From: Bacillota bacterium
Lineage (GTDB): Bacteria; Bacillota_E; RBS10-35; JAJYVN01
Reading direction: 5' to 3'
NCBI GenBank assembly: GCA_021846605.1
Contig: JAJZWQ010000170.1
Span: 1-6,252 of the forward strand
DNA: 6,252 nt
The notes under the pieces were generated by a model. It had not been told where the DNA came from. It did not search any database and worked only from the letters and a program-made list of their open reading frames with translations. Made by a program: the position numbers and the translations under genes. Every line of letters begins with the position of its first letter. Position 1 is the first letter of the stretch. Shown here in pieces: positions 1 to 5,955 of this stretch.

Positions 1-32
1 TGTGGAGGAGAAGGCTCTGGCTGGGAGCACTG

Positions 33-98
33 CCCGGCGAAACCGGCTCCTGCGAAGCAGGAATCTCCAAGCAGGAAACTGGCCGCGCAAGCGGTCGG
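33..98. other. cluster of three small hairpins with a 9-bp direct repeat, downstream of the sugar-nucleotide gene
   Basis: Three consecutive inverted repeats lie in this non-coding stretch. CCGG pairs with CCGG at 34-46 around a CGAAA loop. TCCTGC pairs with GCAGGA at 48-62 around a GAA loop; its core GCGAAGC is known as an unusually stable mini-hairpin in DNA. At 79-98 an 8-bp stem with two G-T wobbles closes a GCAA tetraloop. The 9-mer AAGCAGGAA occurs at 55-63 and again at 69-77. The cluster starts about 33 bases past the stop codon of the minus-strand gene, so it could shape that transcript's 3' end, but no U-tract follows a stem on either strand. It could equally be a structured RNA or a dispersed intergenic repeat. 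The structures are seen directly; the role is unknown. Confidence 0.4.
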
Positions 99-131
99 AA
101 ACAAAAGGCTATGAGGAGAGGAACGGTTCAG

Positions 132-2654
132 TTAGGCGTCCTCCTCGTCGACGGCGTCCGCCAGATCCAGCCCTGCGGCCGGCAGGGCCTCGGCGATCAG
201 CGCGTCCACGAGGGTCCGGTACCGCTCAAGGAGGTCCGGACCTTCCGGGCCGCGGCGTTCCGCCCAGAGGTGGACGGATGGCCGCTCGGCGTCCGGCAGG
301 ACGGCCACCCAGGCGTCGCCGTGGTGGATCTTGATGCCGTCCAGAAGGGTCACCTGTTCGTCGAGGGTCGCCTCGACGAGGCGGCGCATCAACTGTCCCT
401 TCACGTTCCAGGGGCAGTGCATGGCCGCCGTGACGACCGCCGGGCGGGGCAGTTCGGCACACACCTCCGACAGGGGCCGCTTCTCCATGGCGAGCCAGTG
501 TAGCAGCATGCCCGCCGCAAACAGCCCGTCGATCCCGGGATGGAAGCTCGGGAAGCAGAACCCGCCGCCGGCGTCCCCCGCCAGGGACAGGCCGCCCGCC
601 GCCGCGGCCTCCATCAGGGCGCGGCTGCCGGCCCGCGTGCGCCGCACCCGTGTCCGGTGCGCGCACACCTCCTCCACCCGCTCGGTTGCCATGATGGGGA
701 CGGCGATCTCTTGCGCCCCGCCGTGGCGGCTGGCCAACGCGGCCATCAGGACCAGCGCCTCCTGGTCGCTGAGCGTGCGCCCCAGGTCGTCGACCACCGT
801 CATGCGGCTCCCGGTGGGGTCCAGAGAGATGCCGCAGTCGGCATGCAGGGCCTGGACGACCTTGGCGAGTTCCACCTCGGCCGCCTGCGCCCCCGGGCGC
901 GCCGTCCCCAGGCCCAGCGACATGGCCTGAACGCCATATTCTGATAGCACCTGAGGGAGCACCTGGCCCGCGCTGCCGCCGCCGTAGTTGACGACCACGC
1001 GCGGGGCGGCGGCGTGTGCGGCCATGGGGCCGAGGGCGCCCAGGTAGCCGGTGACGTAGATGTCCAGGACCTTGGCCGGGTAGGTCAGGCTGCCGACTTC
1101 GTCTGGCGACACCTTGCGCGAGTCCTCGCGGAAGTACAGGTTTTCGATCTTGCGCTCCAGGTTGGCATCGATGTCCACGCCCCGGCCGTCCATGAAGCGC
1201 ACTTCCATCTGTCCGTTGCCGCGGGCCGAGGTCACCGTGAAGATGCCGCCGCGGGCGCCAAGCGCCCCGCCCGCATAGCGCAACACGGGCATGGGGGTGG
1301 ATTCAAGGTTGAAGACCCGCACCCCCGCCGAAAGGATTCCGGCCATGATGGCGCGCTTCATCATCACCGACGCGGGGTGGCTATCTCGGCTCACCACCAC
1401 GGCGTCGCCGCGCTGCAGGGTGGAGGCGTACGCCGCCCCCAGCCGCACCGCCACCTCCGGCGTCACATCGACGTTGGCCAGGCCCCCCACGGCCGAGGCG
1501 CCGAACAGGCTGCGCTGCCAGCGCGCCCCGTGCACCATGGACTGGTTTACGACGGACGCGGCTTCGATGACCTTGTGGGGCCACAGCTTGACCTCCGGGC
1601 GCACCTGGCTGGCCTCGTGCAGGTGGCAGCCGTCGCCGACCACTGCGCCCTCCTCGGTCACCACGCCCTGGCCCAGGCGCACGCCACGTCCCAGCACCGT
1701 GCCCTGCACCTGGGCGCGGGCGCCGACGAAGGCGTTGCCGAGGAGCAGGCTGCGCGAGACGTGGCAGCCCCGGCTGAGGACGGAGTTTGGCCCCAGTACG
1801 CACGGTCCTGCGATGACGGCGTCGGCGTGGACCGAGGTGTTCTCACAGATGACGATCGGGCCGGCCAGCCGGGCCCCCGGATCCACCGTGGCCCCAGGGG
1901 CGATCCAGACATCGCCGGGGAAGCGGCGGCCCCGGATCTCCAGTTCGACCCGTCCGTGCAGCGCGTCGTCGTTGGCTTGCATCAACTGTGTCAGGTTGCC
2001 GATGTCGCACCAGTAGCCGTCGACCGTGCACCCGTAGAGCGGCGCGCCGGCCGCCATCAGCTTGGGGAAGAGGTCCTTGCTGAAGTCGTAGGGTCCCTCC
2101 GGCGGCACCTGGGCCAAGGCGTCGGGCTCAATAACGTAAATGCCGGTGTTGATCGTGTCCGAGAATACCTGTCCCCAGCCCGGCTTCTCCAGAAAGCGCT
2201 GGATGGCGCCGGCGGCATCGGTGATGACCACGCCGAACTCCAGAGGGTTGGAGACCCGCGCCAGGGCGAGCGTGACCTGCGCCTTGCGCTCCCGGTGCAT
2301 GGCCACGACGCGGCTGAGGTCGAAGTCGGTGAGGGCGTCGCCGCTGATCACCAGGAACGTATCACCGAGTTCAGCCGCGCAACGCCGCACGCTGCCAGCC
2401 GTGCCCAGCGGTTCGGGCTCGACAGAGTAGCTGATATCCATACCGAAGTCCGAGCCGTCCCCAAAGTACTGTTCGATCTGCCCGGACAGGTACTGCACCG
2501 TCACGATGACCTCGGTGATTCCGTGCCGGCGCAGGAGGTGCAGGATATGCTCCATCACCGGACGACCGGCCACAGGCACCATGGGCTTGGGGCGAGTGCT
2601 GGTCAGGGGGCGGAGACGGGTGCCTTCTCCTCCGGCCATCACGACGGCCTTCAC
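132..2654 (-). CDS. Bifunctional-type sugar nucleotidyltransferase / phosphoglucomutase-like fusion protein (mannose-1-phosphate guanylyltransferase family)
   Basis: The 840-residue protein has three parts. Residues 1-235 form a nucleotidyltransferase domain. It has the signature [13 protein letters not shown] followed by [12 protein letters not shown], a likely Mg-binding aspartate at 106 in [14 protein letters not shown] at 156-158, NTGIYVI at 169-175, and D217 in WCDIGN. Such domains join a sugar-1-phosphate to an NTP, releasing pyrophosphate, in the cytoplasm; GTP and mannose-1-phosphate are the usual annotation, but the substrate cannot be read from sequence. Residues about 245-375 are hexapeptide repeats (left-handed beta helix). 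Residues about 380-825 resemble phosphoglucomutase/phosphomannomutase, but the phosphoserine, metal, sugar and phosphate motifs are altered, so this half may not be catalytic. The tail is acidic. The GTG start is chosen because AGGAGG lies 8 bases upstream and the conserved N-terminus begins there; the frame stays open 51 codons further without similarity. The gene is divergent from the desulfurase. Likely use: precursors for cell-surface polysaccharide. Confidence 0.9.
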   Translation of the reverse strand: MKAVVMAGGEGTRLRPLTSTRPKPMVPVAGRPVMEHILHLLRRHGITEVIVTVQYLSGQIEQYFGDGSDFGMDISYSVEPEPLGTAGSVRRCAAELGDTFLVISGDALTDFDLSRVVAMHRERKAQVTLALARVSNPLEFGVVITDAAGAIQRFLEKPGWGQVFSDTINTGIYVIEPDALAQVPPEGPYDFSKDLFPKLMAAGAPLYGCTVDGYWCDIGNLTQLMQANDDALHGRVELEIRGRRFPGDVWIAPGATVDPGARLAGPIVICENTSVHADAVIAGPCVLGPNSVLSRGCHVSRSLLLGNAFVGARAQVQGTVLGRGVRLGQGVVTEEGAVVGDGCHLHEASQVRPEVKLWPHKVIEAASVVNQSMVHGARWQRSLFGASAVGGLANVDVTPEVAVRLGAAYASTLQRGDAVVVSRDSHPASVMMKRAIMAGILSAGVRVFNLESTPMPVLRYAGGALGARGGIFTVTSARGNGQMEVRFMDGRGVDIDANLERKIENLYFREDSRKVSPDEVGSLTYPAKVLDIYVTGYLGALGPMAAHAAAPRVVVNYGGGSAGQVLPQVLSEYGVQAMSLGLGTARPGAQAAEVELAKVVQALHADCGISLDPTGSRMTVVDDLGRTLSDQEALVLMAALASRHGGAQEIAVPIMATERVEEVCAHRTRVRRTRAGSRALMEAAAAGGLSLAGDAGGGFCFPSFHPGIDGLFAAGMLLHWLAMEKRPLSEVCAELPRPAVVTAAMHCPWNVKGQLMRRLVEATLDEQVTLLDGIKIHHGDAWVAVLPDAERPSVHLWAERRGPEGPDLLERYRTLVDALIAEALPAAGLDLADAVDEEDA

Positions 2655-2662
2655 GGATATCG

Positions 2663-2668
2663 CCTCCT
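2663..2668 (-). promoter_or_regulatory. ribosome binding site of the nucleotidyltransferase gene
   Basis: Read on the minus strand this is a perfect AGGAGG, separated by 8 bases from the GTG at 2654-2652. It decides the start: the frame remains open upstream to 2807, but the conserved nucleotidyltransferase N-terminus begins exactly at this GTG. Confidence 0.8.
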
Positions 2669-2773
2669 CTGGGTAGGACGACCATGCGGCCGGCGTACCG
2701 GCGCAGGGGCTCCAGATGGACTTCTGTGGCGTTAGGGCGAGGGGCCATAGGCGAGCAGGCAATTCGGTCTTCG

Positions 2774-2796
2774 CCAAGCGGGGTCCTGCCGCTTGG
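2774..2796. promoter_or_regulatory. perfect 8-bp inverted repeat, candidate operator
   Basis: CCAAGCGG at 2774-2781 and CCGCTTGG at 2789-2796 are exact reverse complements separated by 7 bases. The two half-sites are centred about 15 bases apart. The right half-site overlaps the proposed -35 box of the desulfurase promoter (2793-2798), where a bound repressor would block RNA polymerase. No T-tract follows on either strand, so an intrinsic terminator is unlikely. The repeat is seen directly; the operator role is inferred from position and symmetry alone. Confidence 0.35.
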
Positions 2797-2820
2797 ACCG
2801 GGCCCATTTCCGTGTATGCT
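2793..2820 (+). promoter_or_regulatory. candidate sigma-70/sigma-A type promoter for the desulfurase-thiI operon
   Basis: TTGGAC at 2793-2798 and TATGCT at 2815-2820 are spaced by 16 bases. The -10 matches TATAAT at four of six positions, while the -35 keeps only the TTG. Transcription would start near 2827, leaving an untranslated leader of about 18 bases with the ribosome binding site. No equally good pair was found for the minus-strand gene in the same intergenic region. Confidence 0.35.
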
Positions 2821-2828
2821 CAAGCGCG

Positions 2829-2836
2829 AAGGGGGA
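2829..2836 (+). promoter_or_regulatory. ribosome binding site of the cysteine desulfurase gene
   Basis: AAGGGGGA ends 8 bases before the GTG at 2845. This supports that GTG over the next in-frame GTG at 2851 and over upstream starts in the same open frame, which would run through the promoter region. Confidence 0.55.
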
Positions 2837-2844
2837 CGGGCGCC

Positions 2845-4014
2845 GTGCCTGTGGGGGCTGGGCTGGTCGCATACCTGGATAACGCCGCCACCACCCCCGT
2901 CTTGCCGGAGGTCGCCCAGGCCATGGTCCCCGTTCTCACCGGGGAAGCGTTCGCCAATCCGTCGGCCGTCCACCGCTGGGGCCTAGTGGCGCGGGCCGCC
3001 GTGGAGGAGGCCCGGCGTCAGGTCGCCACGGGACTGGGGGCCCCATCGGAGTGCCTCACCTTCACCGGTGGCGGCACCGAGGCCAACCACCTCGCCATCC
3101 TCGGCCTGGCCCGTGCGCGCGCCCGCCGCGGCCACCACCTGCTCACCACCGAGATCGAGCACCGTTCGGTCCTGGATGCCTGCGCCGCGCTGGCACAGGA
3201 GGGCTGGGCGGTGACACGCCTGAAAGTCGGGCCGGACGGGCGGGTCCGGCCGGAGGATGTTGCCGCGGCGCTGCGCCCGGATACCGTCCTTTGCACCCTG
3301 GCCCACGTGAACAACGAGATCGGCGCCGTCCAGCCGGTGCCGGCAATCGCGGCGCTCCTGGCCGTCCGGGAGGTGGCGCTCCACGTGGACGGCGTCCAGG
3401 CCCTGGGCAAGGTGCCCACCCCCTACCAGGCATGGGGGGTGGGGCTGGCATCGCTATCCGCGCACAAGATCGGCGGGCCCAAGGGTGTCGGAGCGCTGTT
3501 TGCGCGTCCGGGGGTGCGGCTGGTGCCGCCCGTGCCCGGCGAGCAGGAACGGGGGCTCCGCCCGGGGACCGAGAACGTGCCGGGGATCGTCGGCTTCGGC
3601 CGCGCCGCGGCGCTGTGCGCCACGTGGTCAGGCCACCTGCGGCCCTTGAAGGAGAATTTCTGGAACATGCTTGCCGCCGCCCTACCGGACCTTTCAGCCA
3701 ACGGGCCGGATCCGCTGGATCCTGAGGCCAGCGCCCCGCACATCCTGAACCTGGACTTTTCCCGGGTCACCCCAGTGCCCGCCGAACCCCTGCTCCATGC
3801 CCTCGAGGCGGCTGGCATCGCCTGTTCGGCAGGTTCGGCGTGCAGCGCCCGGCGCCCCGAACCCAGCCACGTCCTGACGGCCATCGGCGCGGGACGCCCC
3901 ACCCTAGGCGCAAGCCTCCGCTTCAGCCTCGGGCCCCAGACCACGCTGGCCGAGGTCGAGGCCGCCGTCACGCGCATCCCGCGCGCCGTGGCGGCCCTGG
4001 CGGTGCGCGCATGA
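2845..4014 (+). CDS. Cysteine desulfurase, group I IscS/NifS family (probable ThiI-dedicated partner)
   Basis: A PLP enzyme of 389 residues, close to the usual family length (about 380-400). It removes sulfur from L-cysteine, giving alanine and an enzyme-bound persulfide. Landmarks, in order: YLDNAATTPV near residues 10-19; TFTGGGTEANHLA at 72-84; EIEHRSVL with H106, which stacks on PLP; HVNNEIGAVQP at 154-164; HVDGVQ with D182 and Q185; SAHKIGGPKG with K208, the Schiff-base lysine; RPGTENV at 239-245; and GSACSA with C333, the persulfide cysteine on the mobile loop, followed by EPSHVL. A conserved SLRFSLG lies at 357-363. The GTG start is supported by a Shine-Dalgarno sequence and by family length. 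The stop overlaps the ATG of thiI by four bases, suggesting translational coupling and a dedicated sulfur donor, as with NifZ and ThiI of Bacillus subtilis. General iron-sulfur cluster supply cannot be excluded. Confidence 0.95.
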   Translation: MPVGAGLVAYLDNAATTPVLPEVAQAMVPVLTGEAFANPSAVHRWGLVARAAVEEARRQVATGLGAPSECLTFTGGGTEANHLAILGLARARARRGHHLLTTEIEHRSVLDACAALAQEGWAVTRLKVGPDGRVRPEDVAAALRPDTVLCTLAHVNNEIGAVQPVPAIAALLAVREVALHVDGVQALGKVPTPYQAWGVGLASLSAHKIGGPKGVGALFARPGVRLVPPVPGEQERGLRPGTENVPGIVGFGRAAALCATWSGHLRPLKENFWNMLAAALPDLSANGPDPLDPEASAPHILNLDFSRVTPVPAEPLLHALEAAGIACSAGSACSARRPEPSHVLTAIGAGRPTLGASLRFSLGPQTTLAEVEAAVTRIPRAVAALAVRA

Positions 4015-5222
4015 CGGCAGGCGCTGCGACGGTGCTGGTGGGGAGCTACGGCGAGATCGCGCTCAAGGGCGGCAACCGGGCGGTGTTCGAGCGGGCTCTG
4101 GTGCGCGCGGCCCGCCGGCTCCTGCCCGCCGGCACTGCCGTAGCGATCCGGGCCAGCCACCTCGAGGCGCGTCTGCCGGTCGGGGTGCCCCAGGAGACAG
4201 GCCTGGCGGCGCTGCAACGCTGCTTCGGGCTCGTTTCCGTGCGGTCGGCCACCCGCCTGGAACGCCCGCTGGCCCTGGAGGATGTGGCCCGGACCGCCTG
4301 CGCCACAGCGCGCCAGGCGATGCTGGCTGGCGCGCAGAGCTTCAAGCTGGCGGCGCGCCGCCAGGACAAGTCCTTTCCGCTCACCTCCCCGGAACTCAAT
4401 CGGGTGCTCGGCGCGGAGGTGGCCGCCGCCACCGGCCTGCGGGTCGACGTCCACCACCCCGACCTCGAGTTGGGCGTCGACGTGCGGGACGACGCCGTCT
4501 ACGTGTGGGGCCGGAGCCTGCCCGGTCCGGGTGGATTGCCGGTGGGCACCTCCGGCCGGGCTATGGCGCTTTTGTCCGGGGGCATCGACAGCCCCGTCGC
4601 CGCCTACAGCGCCGCCCGCCGTGGCCTCGGCCTTGCAGCCGCCTACTGCCATACCTTCCCGTATACGGGCGACGGCACGCGCGACAAGGTCTTGGACCTT
4701 TGCCGGCGCCTGACCGAGTACGTGGGGGGAATACACCTCTGGGTCGTGGACTTCACTCCGGTGCAACTGGCGATCCAGGCCGAAGTCCCTGAGCCCTTCC
4801 GCACCCTGGTGGCCCGACGGATGATGCTCCGCCTGGCAGAGGATCTGGCCCGGCGCGAACGAGCGGGAGCGCTGGTGACCGGCGACAGCTTGGGCCAGGT
4901 CGCCAGCCAGACGCTGGCGAGCCTAGCCGCCGTCGGCGAGGTGGCCAGCCTCCCGGTGCTGCGACCGTTGCTGTCCTGGGACAAGCAGGAGATCGTCGAA
5001 CTGGCTCGCCGCATTGGCACCTACGATATTTCCATCCGGCCGTTCGACGACTGCTGCACCGTGTTCGCCCCGCGCCATCCACGCACGCGGCCCACACGGG
5101 CGCAGGTGCGGGACGCCGAGGCCCGGCTCGCGCTGTCGCCGCTGATGGGCTCAGCCCTGGCCGGCAGCCACCGCTGGCAGATCACCCCAGATGGCACCAT
5201 TGTCGACCCCACAGGGCCATAG
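4011..5222 (+). CDS. thiI: tRNA 4-thiouridine synthase ThiI, short form without rhodanese domain
   Basis: A 403-residue ThiI that makes 4-thiouridine at tRNA position 8 by adenylating the uridine with ATP and inserting sulfur. The N-terminus has SYGEIALKGGNR (12-23), typical of the ferredoxin-like domain, followed by a THUMP region to about 165 with FKLAARRQDKSFP at 111-123. The PP-loop ATPase signature is SGGIDSP (189-195), then HTFPYT at 214-219, VTGDSLGQVASQT at 289-301 and DDCCTVF at 346-352. By alignment from memory, C349 sits where E. coli C344 does. The protein ends soon after, lacking the C-terminal rhodanese domain of the 482-residue E. coli enzyme, so sulfur must come directly from a desulfurase, and the gene just upstream fits. 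Short ThiI proteins are linked to tRNA thiolation rather than thiazole synthesis. Its ATG overlaps the desulfurase stop (ATGA) with no strong ribosome binding site of its own, implying coupled translation. Confidence 0.95.
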   Translation: MTAGAATVLVGSYGEIALKGGNRAVFERALVRAARRLLPAGTAVAIRASHLEARLPVGVPQETGLAALQRCFGLVSVRSATRLERPLALEDVARTACATARQAMLAGAQSFKLAARRQDKSFPLTSPELNRVLGAEVAAATGLRVDVHHPDLELGVDVRDDAVYVWGRSLPGPGGLPVGTSGRAMALLSGGIDSPVAAYSAARRGLGLAAAYCHTFPYTGDGTRDKVLDLCRRLTEYVGGIHLWVVDFTPVQLAIQAEVPEPFRTLVARRMMLRLAEDLARRERAGALVTGDSLGQVASQTLASLAAVGEVASLPVLRPLLSWDKQEIVELARRIGTYDISIRPFDDCCTVFAPRHPRTRPTRAQVRDAEARLALSPLMGSALAGSHRWQITPDGTIVDPTGP

Positions 5223-5224
5223 GT

Positions 5225-5234
5225 GGTGCGCACC
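5225..5234. repeat. 10-bp perfect palindrome just after thiI
   Basis: GGTGCGCACC reads the same on both strands and begins three bases past the thiI stop. It is the only clear symmetry in the 77-base gap before the next gene apart from a CG-alternating stretch at 5259-5268. It is too short and loopless for a terminator, and could be chance in GC-rich DNA. Confidence 0.25.
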
Positions 5235-5286
5235 GCACAAGCTTCACGAGGATGATCTCCGCGCGCGGCGAATGACTCTTTTTTCC

Positions 5287-5293
5287 GGGGGGA
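5287..5293 (+). promoter_or_regulatory. ribosome binding site of the NADP-binding protein gene
   Basis: GGGGGGA ends 6 bases before the GTG at 5300. It supports that start, which also places the conserved beta-strand of the Rossmann fold directly at the N-terminus. The run is preceded by six T residues at 5279-5284. Confidence 0.5.
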
Positions 5294-5299
5294 TGCCGC

Positions 5300-5908
5300 G
5301 TGCGGGTCGGCGTGCTGGGCACCGGTCGGATGGGTCGCGGGCTGGGCCGTGCCTGGGCGGCGTCTGGCCTGGAGGTGCGCCTGGGCAGCCGCCATCCGGA
5401 GGAAGCCCGCTCCAGGTTGGGCAGCGCCGAGCGTCTGGAGGTCACCGACTTCGCGACTGCCGCGGATGCGCCGATGGTCGTGCTGGCAACGCCGTTCGGG
5501 GCGACGACCGACCTGCTGCCGCGCCTGGGCGGCGCGCTACGCGGCAAGGTTATTGTGGACATCACCAACCCCTTTGGTGCCACGCCGCCTGGCCGCTCGG
5601 GCGTATCGGTGCATCAGGACGCGTTGGGTGTCCCCGCCATCTGGGTCGCCGCCTTCAAGACGAACTTCGCCGCCACGATCGGTGCCCCGGACTTCGTGGT
5701 GCGCCAGTGCCTCATCGCCTGCGACGACGCCGAGGCGCAGGCGGCGACGGCGGACCTCGCCCGGCGCGCTGGTTTCTTTCCTCTAATGTGCGGCGGTCTT
5801 GATGCGGCGCAGGCGCTCGACCTGATGGTGCCGCTCATGCTCTCCCTGGATCAGATGCACGGAACGGGAGCCGGGCGTAGCCACTGGCGCTTCGTGGCCG
5901 AGCATTGA
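5300..5908 (+). CDS. NADPH-dependent F420 reductase-like NAD(P)-binding protein (COG2085 family)
   Basis: A 202-residue protein with an N-terminal Rossmann fold: MRVGVLGTGRMGRGLGRAWA gives the GxGxMG dinucleotide loop (G7, G9, G12). The second strand ends in GSRHPEEA at 29-36, where S30 and R31 are placed to bind the 2'-phosphate of NADP. Further family-like segments are VVLATPFGAT (60-69), KVIVDITNPFG (83-93) and WVAAFKTNFA (115-124). The C-terminal part CDDAEAQAATADLARRAGFF, then GGLDAAQALDLMVPLMLSLD, resembles the region that completes the substrate pocket in F420:NADP oxidoreductases. Those enzymes pass hydride between NADPH and coenzyme F420, but many relatives have other or unknown partners, so the substrate is uncertain. 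The length matches the family (about 200-220). The GTG start has a ribosome binding site. The gene lies 77 bases after thiI with no convincing terminator between, so cotranscription is possible without implying a shared function. Confidence 0.8.
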   Translation: MRVGVLGTGRMGRGLGRAWAASGLEVRLGSRHPEEARSRLGSAERLEVTDFATAADAPMVVLATPFGATTDLLPRLGGALRGKVIVDITNPFGATPPGRSGVSVHQDALGVPAIWVAAFKTNFAATIGAPDFVVRQCLIACDDAEAQAATADLARRAGFFPLMCGGLDAAQALDLMVPLMLSLDQMHGTGAGRSHWRFVAEH

Positions 5909-5921
5909 CGCTCCCGTTGTT

Positions 5922-5955
5922 GCCCGGAACTGGCCAGAGGTGCACCATTCCGGGC
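5922..5955. terminator. hairpin downstream of the NADP-binding protein gene, possible 3'-end structure
   Basis: GCCCGGAA at 5922-5929 and TTCCGGGC at 5948-5955 are perfect reverse complements around an 18-base loop. The loop itself starts with the palindrome CTGGCCAG (5930-5937). The structure begins 13 bases past the stop codon, where a 3'-end stem-loop is expected, but no T-run follows. It may therefore be a rho-type or RNA-stabilising hairpin rather than an intrinsic terminator. Confidence 0.35.

Noticed and set aside
2..334. Plus-strand open frame of 110 codons at the left edge
   Set aside because: Most of it is antisense to the nucleotidyltransferase C-terminus, and the composition is Arg/Pro-rich low complexity. 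The remainder covers the hairpin cluster.
1014..2735. Long plus-strand open frame of 573 codons opposite the nucleotidyltransferase gene
   Set aside because: It is a GC-rich antisense shadow. It is rich in His, Gly and Ala with no recognisable domain, while the minus strand carries clear conserved motifs through the whole stretch.
2655..2807. Extended N-terminus for the nucleotidyltransferase
   Set aside because: The family N-terminus begins at the GTG at 2654, which has AGGAGG at ideal spacing. The extra 51 residues look like translated intergenic DNA.
2716..2844. Extended N-terminus for the desulfurase starting at the ATG at 2716
   Set aside because: The extra 43 residues do not resemble the family, would run through the promoter and inverted repeat, and have no good ribosome binding site. 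The GTG at 2845 fits the family length.
3423..4766. Minus-strand open frame of 447 codons across the desulfurase and thiI
   Set aside because: It is antisense to two well-supported genes, crosses their junction and has low-complexity Arg/Ala/Gly composition with no domain.
5259..5284. CG-rich palindrome followed by six Ts as an intrinsic terminator after thiI
   Set aside because: The stem is only an alternating CG palindrome with no usable loop, and about 10 bases separate it from the T-run, so a functional terminator is unlikely.
5191..5802. Plus-strand open frame of 203 codons overlapping the end of thiI and most of the NADP-binding gene
   Set aside because: It is an out-of-frame shadow. 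The frame starting at 5300 carries the Rossmann signature and family segments.
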